Source: JAAYXS01 sp964550375 (GTDB lineage: Bacteria > Planctomycetota > Phycisphaerae > UBA1845 > Fen-1342). Taken from it: 64,000 nucleotides of DNA. Below are positions 7,624-15,263 of this stretch, piece by piece. The position numbers and the translations under genes were made by a program. The stretch covers positions 1 to 64,000 of the forward strand of contig CAZJYX010000017.1 in assembly GCA_964550375.1 (NCBI GenBank), read 5' to 3'. Below the pieces are notes generated by a model. It was not told the origin of the DNA and did no database searches. It worked only from the letters and a program-made list of their open reading frames with translations. Every line of letters begins with the position of its first letter. Position 1 is the first letter of the stretch.

Positions 7624-9141
7624 ATGAGCGTTAACCCGTTGATTTGGGCGAACTACAAGCTCACCGGTGGCCGGCGCAGCCACGTGCTGACCGTGGTCGT
7701 CTACGCCGGCCTGATCGCGGTGGCGGTCGGGCTCAGCTATCAGGCGGTTAAGCCGGCCGAATATCGCTGGGTAACTTCGGTCTGGCTGGGGCTGGTCACG
7801 GCGGCGCAGGCGCTGTTGGCCTTCCTGCTTGTGCCGATGGCGATCCGCCGGGCGGTGATGCGCGACTTTCAGAGCGGCATGATCGAGTCGCATCGGCTCG
7901 CGCCAATCAGCAACGGCCGGATCGTGTTGGGCTACCTGGCTGGTCCGCCGCTGCAGGCCGCGTGGCTGCTGGTTGTGGGCCTGGCGGCGGGGACGTGCCT
8001 GGTGACGGCGCTGTCTGTGGGGGGGTCGTGGCGGGAGCCAATCGCCTGGTGGGCGTTTCATGGCTACTTGCTGGTCGTGACGTTGCTGGTCGCGGCGCTC
8101 GTGCTGCTGACGGCCTTGGCGACGGGCGGCAAGGCGAGTTTCCTGGCGATTGCCTTTGTGTCCGCTATTTTCGGCGGCTGGCTGGCGGTGGTGTTCGTGC
8201 CGGGCTTGGCGCTCTTGAGCGGGGTAACGCTGGTGGCGGCGCTGCCGGAGCCGGTGGTCCGCGGCGCGACGTTCCTGGCGCCGGAAGAAGCGGCGGCGGT
8301 GCTGGCGGGCATTCTGGGACAGCTTGCGCTGGCCGTGCTCTTCATCAAGGCGGCCTGTCGCAAGGTGCGGGCCCCGCACCGACCGATGTTCGACCTGCCG
8401 CTGGGGCTGGTGCTGTTGGTGGTGTGGGCGGGCGCGCTGATCGTCGGCGTCGCCCTTCCGGGCGCGTTCGAGTGGATCTACGAGGATTGGGGCGACATCG
8501 GCATCGCGCAGTTGGTGGCCTCGACGGCGGCGTTCATGGTCGTCGCCCTGTTTCCGCTGCTCGCGGCGGTCAGCGAGCGCGTGCGCCGCGATCGCGCCCG
8601 GATCCTCAGCGGCGCTGAGTTGCGCGGCGGGTGTGCCTTGACCGTGCTGATGCCCTGCCTGCTGGGCGCGGCAACGGTAGCGACGTTGCTGCTGATGGCG
8701 AGCTTCGCGTCACACACGCGCATTCCGGGTTTGGTCTGGGTGCAGCGCGCTTGGCTGCCGGAGTGGCCGGAACTGGCGCGCTTGGTGGCGCTGCTGGTGG
8801 CGTGTGGGCTGGCGTTCTGGATCAACTTCAACATCTTCTACCAATTCGTGGCGCGCGGAGCGAAGGTTCTGTTGGTGGCGGTTTTGTCGCTGGTGTTGCT
8901 GCAAGCACTGCCGCTGATTATTGACGGAGTCGTGCTAACCGTGTTGGAGGAGCTGAACCGGGCGCCGAACTACGTCGACCTGTACACGGCCGGCTTCTCG
9001 CCGATCGGCACGGTGCTCTTGTGCGTGAGTGCGGGTGGCAACCCGTGGCCCGGCCTGGCGGGGCAGGTGGTCCTGGGGGGGCTGGCCTGGCTGGTCGGCG
9101 GCCGCGCGCGCCGGCAGCTTGTGGCGGCGCGGGGTGGTTGA
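7624..9141 (+). CDS. Multi-spanning membrane protein, putative ABC exporter permease
   Basis: A 505-residue integral membrane protein with about 12 hydrophobic segments spread over its whole length, beginning near residues 20-40 (VLTVVVYAGLIAVAVGLSYQ) and ending near 490. Its ATG lies 4 nt after the stop of the ABC ATPase gene, the typical arrangement of an ABC-2 exporter operon. An amphipathic segment with MRDFQSGMIESHRLAPIS near residue 80 resembles the coupling region seen in ABC-2 permeases (short sequence before LAPISNGRIVLGY). No precise family was recognised, so permease function rests on topology and neighbourhood. Confidence 0.75.
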   Translation: MSVNPLIWANYKLTGGRRSHVLTVVVYAGLIAVAVGLSYQAVKPAEYRWVTSVWLGLVTAAQALLAFLLVPMAIRRAVMRDFQSGMIESHRLAPISNGRIVLGYLAGPPLQAAWLLVVGLAAGTCLVTALSVGGSWREPIAWWAFHGYLLVVTLLVAALVLLTALATGGKASFLAIAFVSAIFGGWLAVVFVPGLALLSGVTLVAALPEPVVRGATFLAPEEAAAVLAGILGQLALAVLFIKAACRKVRAPHRPMFDLPLGLVLLVVWAGALIVGVALPGAFEWIYEDWGDIGIAQLVASTAAFMVVALFPLLAAVSERVRRDRARILSGAELRGGCALTVLMPCLLGAATVATLLLMASFASHTRIPGLVWVQRAWLPEWPELARLVALLVACGLAFWINFNIFYQFVARGAKVLLVAVLSLVLLQALPLIIDGVVLTVLEELNRAPNYVDLYTAGFSPIGTVLLCVSAGGNPWPGLAGQVVLGGLAWLVGGRARRQLVAARGG

Positions 9142-9157
9142 AGCACTCGCAGCGGGT

Positions 9158-9751
9158 CTAGCGGTTGCTCTTGGCTACCAAGTGCTTCTGGATAGTGTCG
9201 AGCATGGCTTCGCCACGCAGGCTGGGGCCGGTCGCCAGCAGTTGGCCGGTGTCGCCGTCGATGAGAAAGGCGGTCGGTACGCCCAACACGCGGTAAGCGC
9301 CGGCGATCTGCGCCGCGCCGGCGTAGATCTGCGGCCAGGTAATGCCATTCTCGCGAACGAACTGCTGGACGTACGCGGCCGGCACGCCCTGGCTCTGGTC
9401 GAGCGTCACGCCGAGGATCGCGAGCCCCTGCGCGCCGAATCTGTCGCGCGCGGCGCGCTGGATGGGGATCTCCACGCGACACGGCAGGCACCACGTGGCC
9501 CAGAAGTCGAGCAGCACCAGTTTGCCCCGATAGTCGTCGGGGAAGTTGATGGTGTCGCCGGCCAGTGATTGGGCCTGGATGGTGGGGACGACCAGTCCGG
9601 GCAGGTGCGCGCCGGGCGCCGGCGGGCCGGCGCCCGCGCTGCCGCCGCGTTGTGGGAGCCACGCGTCGCGTGTCTCGGCCAGCACGAACAGCACTATCAC
9701 AACGAGTAGCAGGGCAGGCAGGATCAGGCGTTTCATGGACTTCTGGGGCAT
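9158..9751 (-). CDS. TlpA/ResA-like membrane-anchored thioredoxin
   Basis: A 197-residue protein with one N-terminal anchor (RLILPALLLVVIVLFVLA) and a periplasmic thioredoxin-like domain of the TlpA/ResA type. The active site is WATWCLPCRVEIP near residues 85-97 (CLPC redox motif), and the cis-proline region is VLGVPTAFLIDGDTG. Such proteins reduce disulfides in periplasmic clients, often during cytochrome c maturation. The ATG at 9751 is used; a GTG three codons earlier is possible. It converges with the exporter permease gene (16 nt gap). The ABC pair next door resembles the CcmA/B arrangement loosely, but no Ccm motif was seen in the permease. Confidence 0.88.
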   Translation of the reverse strand: MPQKSMKRLILPALLLVVIVLFVLAETRDAWLPQRGGSAGAGPPAPGAHLPGLVVPTIQAQSLAGDTINFPDDYRGKLVLLDFWATWCLPCRVEIPIQRAARDRFGAQGLAILGVTLDQSQGVPAAYVQQFVRENGITWPQIYAGAAQIAGAYRVLGVPTAFLIDGDTGQLLATGPSLRGEAMLDTIQKHLVAKSNR

Positions 9752-9864
9752 GATTGTCACCGTTCCGTGGGGCGCCAGGCGCTGCTCCGGCCGCTAGAAT
9801 CTGCGGGTGCCGCCGCTTCGGCCCCTCGTAGTTGCCGGGCGGACGGCGACCGCTGAGCGGAGCA

Positions 9865-11019
9865 ATGGCGACGGCAAGCCACACGATTTCTGATCCGGCT
9901 CTGGAGCCGATCCGGGCCAAGGTCCTGGCCGGCGAGCGGCTCGACGCCCGGGACGGCCTGATTCTATTCGACACGCGCGATCTGTTCACGTTGGGGGAAC
10001 TGGCCAACCTGGTGCGCGAGCGGCGGCACGGGCGGCGCGCGTACTACAACATCAATCGCCATATTAACTACACGAACTACTGCGTTCTGCGCTGCAAGTT
10101 CTGTTCGTTTTATCGGCCTTTTGCCGCGCACGGGCCGGCGCCGGCGGATGGATATGTGTACGAGGTGGACGAGATTGCGGGGTTGGCGGCGGACGCGGCT
10201 GAGCGCGGCGCAACGGAGGTACACATCGTCGGCGGGCTACATCCGACCTTGCCGTTCTCCTATTACACGGACATGTGCCGGGCGATTCGGGCACGCTGCC
10301 CGGAGCTGCACATCAAGGCCTTTACGGCGGTGGAGATCGTGCACTTCGGGCGGATCGCGCGGCCGCGGATGAGCATCGCCGAGGTGCTGACAGAGCTGCG
10401 GGCGGCGGGGCTGGACAGCCTGCCGGGCGGCGGGGCGGAGATCTTCGACGAGCGCGTGCATGCCGAGGCGTTCAAGCAGAAGATCGGCGAACAGGACTGG
10501 TTCGATGTGCACCGCGTGGCGCACGAGCTGGGGATTCCCTCGAACGCAACGATGCTGTACGGCCACGTCGAGTCGGTGGAGCAGCGGGTGCAGCATCTGC
10601 TGAAGCTGCGCGAGCATCAGGATCGGTCGCTGGCGGCGGGGCGGGCGGCGTTTCAGTGCTGTGTACCGCTGGCGTTTGTCCCGGAGGGCAGCACGCTGGC
10701 GCATTTGCCGGGGCCCAGCGGGCTGGATGACCTGCGGACGCTGGCCGCAACGCGGCTGCTGCTCGACAACTTCCCGCATGTGAAGGCGTTCTGGATCATG
10801 CAGTCGGCCAAGCTGGCCCAGGTCGCTCTGAACTGGGGCGTGGACGACTTCGACGGCACGGTGGTGTGGTATGACATCACGAAGCGTGGCGGACGCGGGA
10901 CGAACCGGCAGGAACTGACGGTTGAGCAGATTCGCCGGCTGATCCGCGAGGCCGGCTGCGAGCCGGTGGAGCGTGACACGCTGTATAGGCCGGTGCGGCG
11001 CGGCGGCGTGGGGGCCTGA
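9865..11019 (+). CDS. mqnE: Aminodeoxyfutalosine synthase MqnE (radical SAM)
   Basis: A 384-residue radical SAM enzyme. The [4Fe-4S] motif is CVLRCKFC (C73, C77, C80), preceded by NINRHINYTNYC and followed by SFYRP, the pattern of the MqnE/MqnC/CofH group. Further marks are VHIVGGLHPTLPFSYYTDM, HIKAFTAVEI, LPGGGAEIFDERV and TMLYGHVE. MqnE joins 3-[(1-carboxyvinyl)oxy]benzoate to SAM-derived adenosine to make 6-amino-6-deoxyfutalosine in the futalosine route to menaquinone. The motifs fit MqnE better than MqnC or CofH. Its partners mqnA, mqnB, mqnC and mqnD are not in the window. The ATG at 9865 opens the conserved protein; divergent from the TlpA-like gene. Confidence 0.9.
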   Translation: MATASHTISDPALEPIRAKVLAGERLDARDGLILFDTRDLFTLGELANLVRERRHGRRAYYNINRHINYTNYCVLRCKFCSFYRPFAAHGPAPADGYVYEVDEIAGLAADAAERGATEVHIVGGLHPTLPFSYYTDMCRAIRARCPELHIKAFTAVEIVHFGRIARPRMSIAEVLTELRAAGLDSLPGGGAEIFDERVHAEAFKQKIGEQDWFDVHRVAHELGIPSNATMLYGHVESVEQRVQHLLKLREHQDRSLAAGRAAFQCCVPLAFVPEGSTLAHLPGPSGLDDLRTLAATRLLLDNFPHVKAFWIMQSAKLAQVALNWGVDDFDGTVVWYDITKRGGRGTNRQELTVEQIRRLIREAGCEPVERDTLYRPVRRGGVGA

Positions 11020-11100
11020 AAGGCTGGTGCGCGGCGCACTTTGGCGACAAGCCCGGCCCGCGCGCTTTGCCGTGCCGGCCGCGTACCTTAGACTGATGGC

Positions 11101-11847
11101 ATGGCTGAGGATGCGATCAAGAGGGCGGCAGGACTGCTGGCGAAAGCGCGATCCGTGTGTGTCTCGACCGGGGCGGGAATGTCCACGGAATCGGGGATCG
11201 ACACGTTCCGCGACGATGACACGGGTCTATGGACGAAGTTCGACGCCCAGGAGCTGGCGACGCCGGCGGGGTTTCGCCGCGATCCAGTGAAGGTGTGGGC
11301 CTGGTATCGCTGGCGGCGGGAGCAGTTGCGCTCGGTCGAGCCGCACGATGGGCACCGCGTGCTGGCGGCATGGGAGAAGCGCATCGCCGACTTCGTGGTG
11401 GTGACGCAGAACATCGACGGGCTGCACCATCGGGCGGGCTCAAAGAATGTGGTCGAACTGCACGGCCGGCTGGACGTGGCGCGCTGCACCTACTGCGATT
11501 ACCAGGCTCAGGGGCTTGATGATCTGGGGGAGGATCCCGCCTGCCCGATCTGCATGAAGCGGCTACGGCCGGGGGTGGTCTGGTTCGGCGAGCCGCTGCC
11601 GGGAGAGGCCATCGAGGCGGCCTTCACCGCGGCCCAGCGCTGCGAGGTGTTCGTGGTCATCGGCACCAGCGGGGTGGTTCAGCCGGCGGCGTCGCTGGCC
11701 CACGCGGCCAAGGCGCTGGGGGCTACGGTGGTCGAAATCAATCCGAACGTGACAGAGCTGAGCTGTCTGGCGGACGTGGCGGTTCGCAGCGGGTGTCGGG
11801 CAGCGCTGACGGCCATCGAAGCGGCCTGGCTGGGGCTTGGCCGGTAA
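11101..11847 (+). CDS. cobB: NAD-dependent protein deacylase, class III-type sirtuin
   Basis: A 248-residue SIR2 protein. The NAD-binding GAGMSTESGIDTFR (residues 24-37), TQNIDGLH (102-109), the catalytic His in VELHG (H121), and a zinc ribbon with C129, C132, C148 and C151 are all present, then GTSGVVQPAASL. WYRWRREQL places Tyr69 and Arg72 in the YxxR spacing that binds succinyl or malonyl groups in SIRT5 and E. coli CobB, so desuccinylase activity is likely alongside deacetylation. It removes acyl groups from lysines using NAD in the cytoplasm. It follows mqnE by 81 nt on the same strand with no obvious functional link. The family is certain; acyl preference is inference. Confidence 0.93.
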   Translation: MAEDAIKRAAGLLAKARSVCVSTGAGMSTESGIDTFRDDDTGLWTKFDAQELATPAGFRRDPVKVWAWYRWRREQLRSVEPHDGHRVLAAWEKRIADFVVVTQNIDGLHHRAGSKNVVELHGRLDVARCTYCDYQAQGLDDLGEDPACPICMKRLRPGVVWFGEPLPGEAIEAAFTAAQRCEVFVVIGTSGVVQPAASLAHAAKALGATVVEINPNVTELSCLADVAVRSGCRAALTAIEAAWLGLGR

Positions 11848-12064
11848 CTACTTTGGTGGGGGCTCGCCACATTCCCTTACGGTTGCCGTGCGCGGTCCTA
11901 TCATGATCGGACCCAGCCGTGCGCCGGACCTTCAAGGTCCGGCAGAGCATGGCTGAACGCCGTTTCCGGGGGGTGCTAAACCGGTAGCGGGCGTGGCACG
12001 ATACGACGGGTAAGGCTGTGGGTCTCCGCTCTTTCGAGCGGACAGCCTGGCTTGAGGGTCCGAG

Positions 12065-13171
12065 TTACGGCGAGCTCGGGCTCTCTCTTTTTGCGCCCGG
12101 TTCCTCGTGGGCGGCCTGTTCGGTCACGGTCTTCTCACTGGCCGCCAGACGCTGCTTCCTGGTGGGCAGCTTGTTGAGCTTCTCCTTGAGCACGGTGAAC
12201 TTGTTGTCGATGGTCTTGGTCCGTTGGGCCAGAACTTGCTCAGCCTGTGCGCGGTTCCGCTCCGAATCGGCGGACTTCATCAGTTGCTCGGCGCGGGCGA
12301 ACCGGTCGGCGTTGCGGCGGAGGTACGTGTCGCGGGACTCGGCCTGGACGCGCAACGTCGTGTAGGCCCGGGACTGCTGCTCGGGTGATAGTTCGTAGCG
12401 ACGAATGAAGTCCTCGACATAGCGCGTCCATTCGTCCTGGCTCTGGCGGGCGGCCGCGGCGGTCTCCTTGGGGGCAGCCTGGCCGTCAGCCGCCTCGCCG
12501 ACCCCGTGCCCGGCGGGATGCACTTCGTTGCGAACCTCGGCGACCGTGTGGGTCAGTTCGGTCTGCCGCTCCTGCTCCGCCTTGGCGAACTGCGGGCTGC
12601 GGTGCCAGTCGGCGCGCGGGTCGAAGGCGCCCTCCGCCCAGCCGGCCAGCCGCCGGCTGGTGAAGTCGGTCACGACGCGCGTGGCGGCCAATTCGGCGTC
12701 CATGATAATCTGCTGGTCTTCGGTCAGGTGCGGGCGCAGCTCGTCGCCGAATGACTCAACCTGCTCCGAGAAATCATCCAAGAGCGGCAAGGCACGCTGG
12801 GCCCACTGGGCCACCCACTCGGTGGTGGGCGGCCGGTCGTCCAGCCAGGCCTCCCAGAACTCCATGCCGACCTCGTTCATTCGGACCATGTTCTCCTGGG
12901 CCCAGGGCACGAAGCGCTCCTTCAGCAACTCGCGGGCCGTGAAAAGCTGGTCCTCGTCCAGCGCAAACGAGCGCGTCATCTGACGCTCAGTGAAGCGGTC
13001 GATGACCAGCTCCAGCATGCGCTCGCTGGGGTAGAAGCCCGGCGGGGGCACCTCGCGGCGCGCGTCCCGTTCCCGGTCGCGCTCATCGTTGTAGTAGCGG
13101 TCTTGTGCCGTGGCCCGCGTCAGCAGCAGGCCTGCCAGGCAGATCAGGGCTGGTGCCAGAGCGTTCCTCAT
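12065..13171 (-). CDS. Secreted protein of unknown family, paralogue A of a tandem pair
   Basis: A 368-residue exported protein with an N-terminal signal peptide (MRNALAPALICLAGLLLTRA, cleavage probably after ATA). The mature protein is highly charged and mostly helical. A conserved N-terminal block runs from LDEDQLFTARELLKERF to AQRALPLLDDF and LTEDQQIIMDAELAATR. A low-complexity linker rich in Ala/Gln is followed by a C-terminal block DEWTRYVEDFI...LSPEQQSRAY and ends with the helix-rich KLPTRKQRLAASE segment. The ATG at 13171 has GGAGAA upstream. It follows its paralogue by 69 nt on the same strand with matching block order, a clear tandem duplication. No known family was recognised and no catalytic motif is evident; the LTEDQQ motif recalls small periplasmic helical repeat proteins of the LTxxQ type, a weak resemblance. 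Confidence 0.8.
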   Translation of the reverse strand: MRNALAPALICLAGLLLTRATAQDRYYNDERDRERDARREVPPPGFYPSERMLELVIDRFTERQMTRSFALDEDQLFTARELLKERFVPWAQENMVRMNEVGMEFWEAWLDDRPPTTEWVAQWAQRALPLLDDFSEQVESFGDELRPHLTEDQQIIMDAELAATRVVTDFTSRRLAGWAEGAFDPRADWHRSPQFAKAEQERQTELTHTVAEVRNEVHPAGHGVGEAADGQAAPKETAAAARQSQDEWTRYVEDFIRRYELSPEQQSRAYTTLRVQAESRDTYLRRNADRFARAEQLMKSADSERNRAQAEQVLAQRTKTIDNKFTVLKEKLNKLPTRKQRLAASEKTVTEQAAHEEPGAKRESPSSP

Positions 13172-13240
13172 CGTGCGTGTTCTCCGAGTAGTGCGTGGCC
13201 GGTCGGCCGGCGCGGGGGCACCGGTGCGTGGCCAGGCGAG

Positions 13241-14341
13241 CTAGGGGTTCTCAGAAGCTGATGCCTCGTTCTCACTTGACTGCGCGGCCGGCGGCTTGGT
13301 CTGACCGTCTCGGGGCGCTGCGACCCGGGCGGCCTCGGCGGCGGCCAGGCGTTGTTTCCGTGTAGGCAGTCGATCGAGCCGCTCAACAAGCTGGGTGAAC
13401 ATGCGGTCCAGGGGACGCTGCAGTTGGTCAACCGTCGCGCTGGCCCGGCTGCGCTCCTCGTCGGTCTTGGCGGTCTGGAGAGCCTGCCGGGCGGCGGCGA
13501 GCTGGTCGCCCTGCCGGCGCAGGTAACGATCGCGCTGTTCCTGCTGAGACCGAAGAACCTTGTAGGCCTTGGCCTGCTGCTCAGCGGTAAGCTGGTAGCG
13601 AACGATGAAGCCCTCAACATACTTGGTCCACTCGTCCTGGCCGGCGTCGGCCGCGGTGGTGGAGGCGTCCGGCTGAGAAGGCTGGTCGTCCGTTTCGGCG
13701 GGCGTCTCGCCACGGGCCTCCGCTTCGGCGCGCTGAATGGCCTCCTGCATTTCCCGCTCACGTTGCCGCTCAGCGGCACCATGCCCCGGGCTGCCCGGCC
13801 ACTCCGTCTCGGGATCGAAACCGCCCTCAGACCAGACGCCTAGGCGCTGCACCACGAAGCCCGTGCCGGTGCGAAAACCGGCCATGTGGCTATCAAGCAT
13901 CACCCGCTGGTCGTCGGTGAAATACGTGCCCATCTCCTCCGTGACACCCTCGACCAGGTCAGCAAACTCATCGAAAAGCGGCAGCGCGCGGCCGGCCCAG
14001 CCGGCAACCTCCGCGGGCGCGGGCGGCTCGCCGGCCAGCAGCGCCTCGAAGTACTCGTTCGTGAGCTGCATGATCTCGCCGCGATGGTCGTTGAGCCAGC
14101 CCGGGAAGCGCTCCTTCCAGAGCTCACGCGTGTTGTAGAGCTGGTCCTCGTCCAAGTCGTACGTCACGGCCAGGTCTTCCGTCAGGCGGTCGATGAAGCG
14201 CTCCATCATGAGCGGCGTGGGCCAGAAGCCCGCGGCGGGAATCTGCTGCTGCTCGTCCTGACGCGGCGTACGCTGGGCAAACGCGGGGCCGGCCAGGGCG
14301 ACCATGCCCAGCAGCGTCAGGATTCGGCCGGCCTTCATCAT
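13241..14341 (-). CDS. Secreted protein of unknown family, paralogue B of a tandem pair
   Basis: A 366-residue exported protein with a signal peptide (MMKAGRILTLLGMVALAGPAFAQ). It shares its whole architecture with the gene immediately downstream: LDEDQLYNTRELWKERF, GRALPLFDEFADLVE, FTDDQRVMLDSHMAGFR, EGGFDPETEWPGSPG, an acidic/Pro/Thr linker, then DEWTKYVEGFIVRYQLTAEQQAKAY and a terminal RLPTRKQRLAAAE. The ATG at 14341 is chosen among three nearby Met codons because GGAG sits 7 nt upstream. Function is unknown. The conserved D/E-DQ repeats and the identical LPTRKQRLAA ending suggest structural or chaperone-like helices rather than an enzyme. The pair is probably one operon. Confidence 0.8.
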   Translation of the reverse strand: MMKAGRILTLLGMVALAGPAFAQRTPRQDEQQQIPAAGFWPTPLMMERFIDRLTEDLAVTYDLDEDQLYNTRELWKERFPGWLNDHRGEIMQLTNEYFEALLAGEPPAPAEVAGWAGRALPLFDEFADLVEGVTEEMGTYFTDDQRVMLDSHMAGFRTGTGFVVQRLGVWSEGGFDPETEWPGSPGHGAAERQREREMQEAIQRAEAEARGETPAETDDQPSQPDASTTAADAGQDEWTKYVEGFIVRYQLTAEQQAKAYKVLRSQQEQRDRYLRRQGDQLAAARQALQTAKTDEERSRASATVDQLQRPLDRMFTQLVERLDRLPTRKQRLAAAEAARVAAPRDGQTKPPAAQSSENEASASENP

Positions 14342-14598
14342 GCCCATTCTCCGCTTGGTGGCCCGCAGCCAACAGTCCGCCACGCGAGCGGACACCTTCT
14401 CTGCGGCGGAATGCCTAAGGATACCACCGGTCGCGTGGGACCGCGATACCCGCGGCCGAACCAGGCGCGCACGCCTGGCGCCGAGTGTGCTTCGAGGATT
14501 GTACCGGGGGGCGTACCGGGCAGGTGCGGCGGGCGGCGGGTTCTTACATTGTTTGACAACGGCGGGAGTGTCCGTCGGGAGCGTTTTCGGGAATGCCT

Positions 14599-15240
14599 AT
14601 GGAAATCGTGGCACACGGCCGCACAATACTCGGCATGACGCGTGTGATTCCTATCCGGGTGCTCGTTATAGACGACGATGAGACGGTATGCCGTCGACTC
14701 GCCGGCTGGCTGACCGAGGCGCATTACGATGTGCTAACGTTCACGGATCCGGCGGCCGGCCTGGCGCGGGCCGCGCAAGTCTCGTTCCAACTTGCAATCG
14801 TCGATCTGCGCTTGCCGGATACGAACGGGGTTGAGTTGATAGGCGCGCTGCGTGGGGCGCACCCGCGGCTGCGCATCATTGCGGTAAGTGCATTTCCGGA
14901 CGTTGGGCAGGTCATCGCAGCCGTGCGGGCGGGTGCCACCGATGTGCTGGAGAAGCCGCTGCAGCCGGCCGGCTTCCTGGCCGCGATCGAGCGGCAGTTG
15001 GCTGAAAGCGGCGTAATGGTGCGGACGGAGTCCGAGTACAACCGGCGGCTGGGGGCGCGGGTCCGGGCAGCACGCACGGCCGCGGCCCTCACACTGAGTG
15101 AACTGGCCCACGGCTGCGGCTTGTCCCCGGCGCAGGTTTCGCACATCGAGCTTGGGCGGACGGCGACGTCCACCTGGACGCTGGCCCGCATTTGCAGCGT
15201 GCTGAAGACCTCGCCCGGATCGTTGCTGGACCAGCTCTGA
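14599..15240 (+). CDS. Response regulator with REC receiver and C-terminal XRE helix-turn-helix
   Basis: A 213-residue regulator. Residues 20-135 are a REC domain: acidic pocket D25-D27 in VLVIDDDE, phospho-acceptor D69 in LAIVDLRLPD, VSAFPD and the conserved Lys in DVLEKPLQPA. The last 65 residues form an XRE/Cro-type helix-turn-helix (LGARVRAARTAAALTLSELA, then LSPAQVSHIELGR). REC domains usually carry winged-helix, LuxR or Fis outputs, so an XRE output is unusual. No histidine kinase is adjacent. The ATG at 14599 has GGA 6 nt upstream; ATGs at 14593 and 14635 are alternatives. It lies 23 nt upstream of aroDE, so they may be cotranscribed. Confidence 0.88.
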   Translation: MEIVAHGRTILGMTRVIPIRVLVIDDDETVCRRLAGWLTEAHYDVLTFTDPAAGLARAAQVSFQLAIVDLRLPDTNGVELIGALRGAHPRLRIIAVSAFPDVGQVIAAVRAGATDVLEKPLQPAGFLAAIERQLAESGVMVRTESEYNRRLGARVRAARTAAALTLSELAHGCGLSPAQVSHIELGRTATSTWTLARICSVLKTSPGSLLDQL

Positions 15241-15263
15241 CAACAGTCGGCACGGGAGGCGCT

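Noticed and set aside
6678..9751. ABC pair plus TlpA-like protein as a cytochrome c maturation (Ccm) cluster
   Set aside because: The permease shows no CcmB or CcmC motif such as the WWD signature, and the TlpA gene is on the opposite strand.
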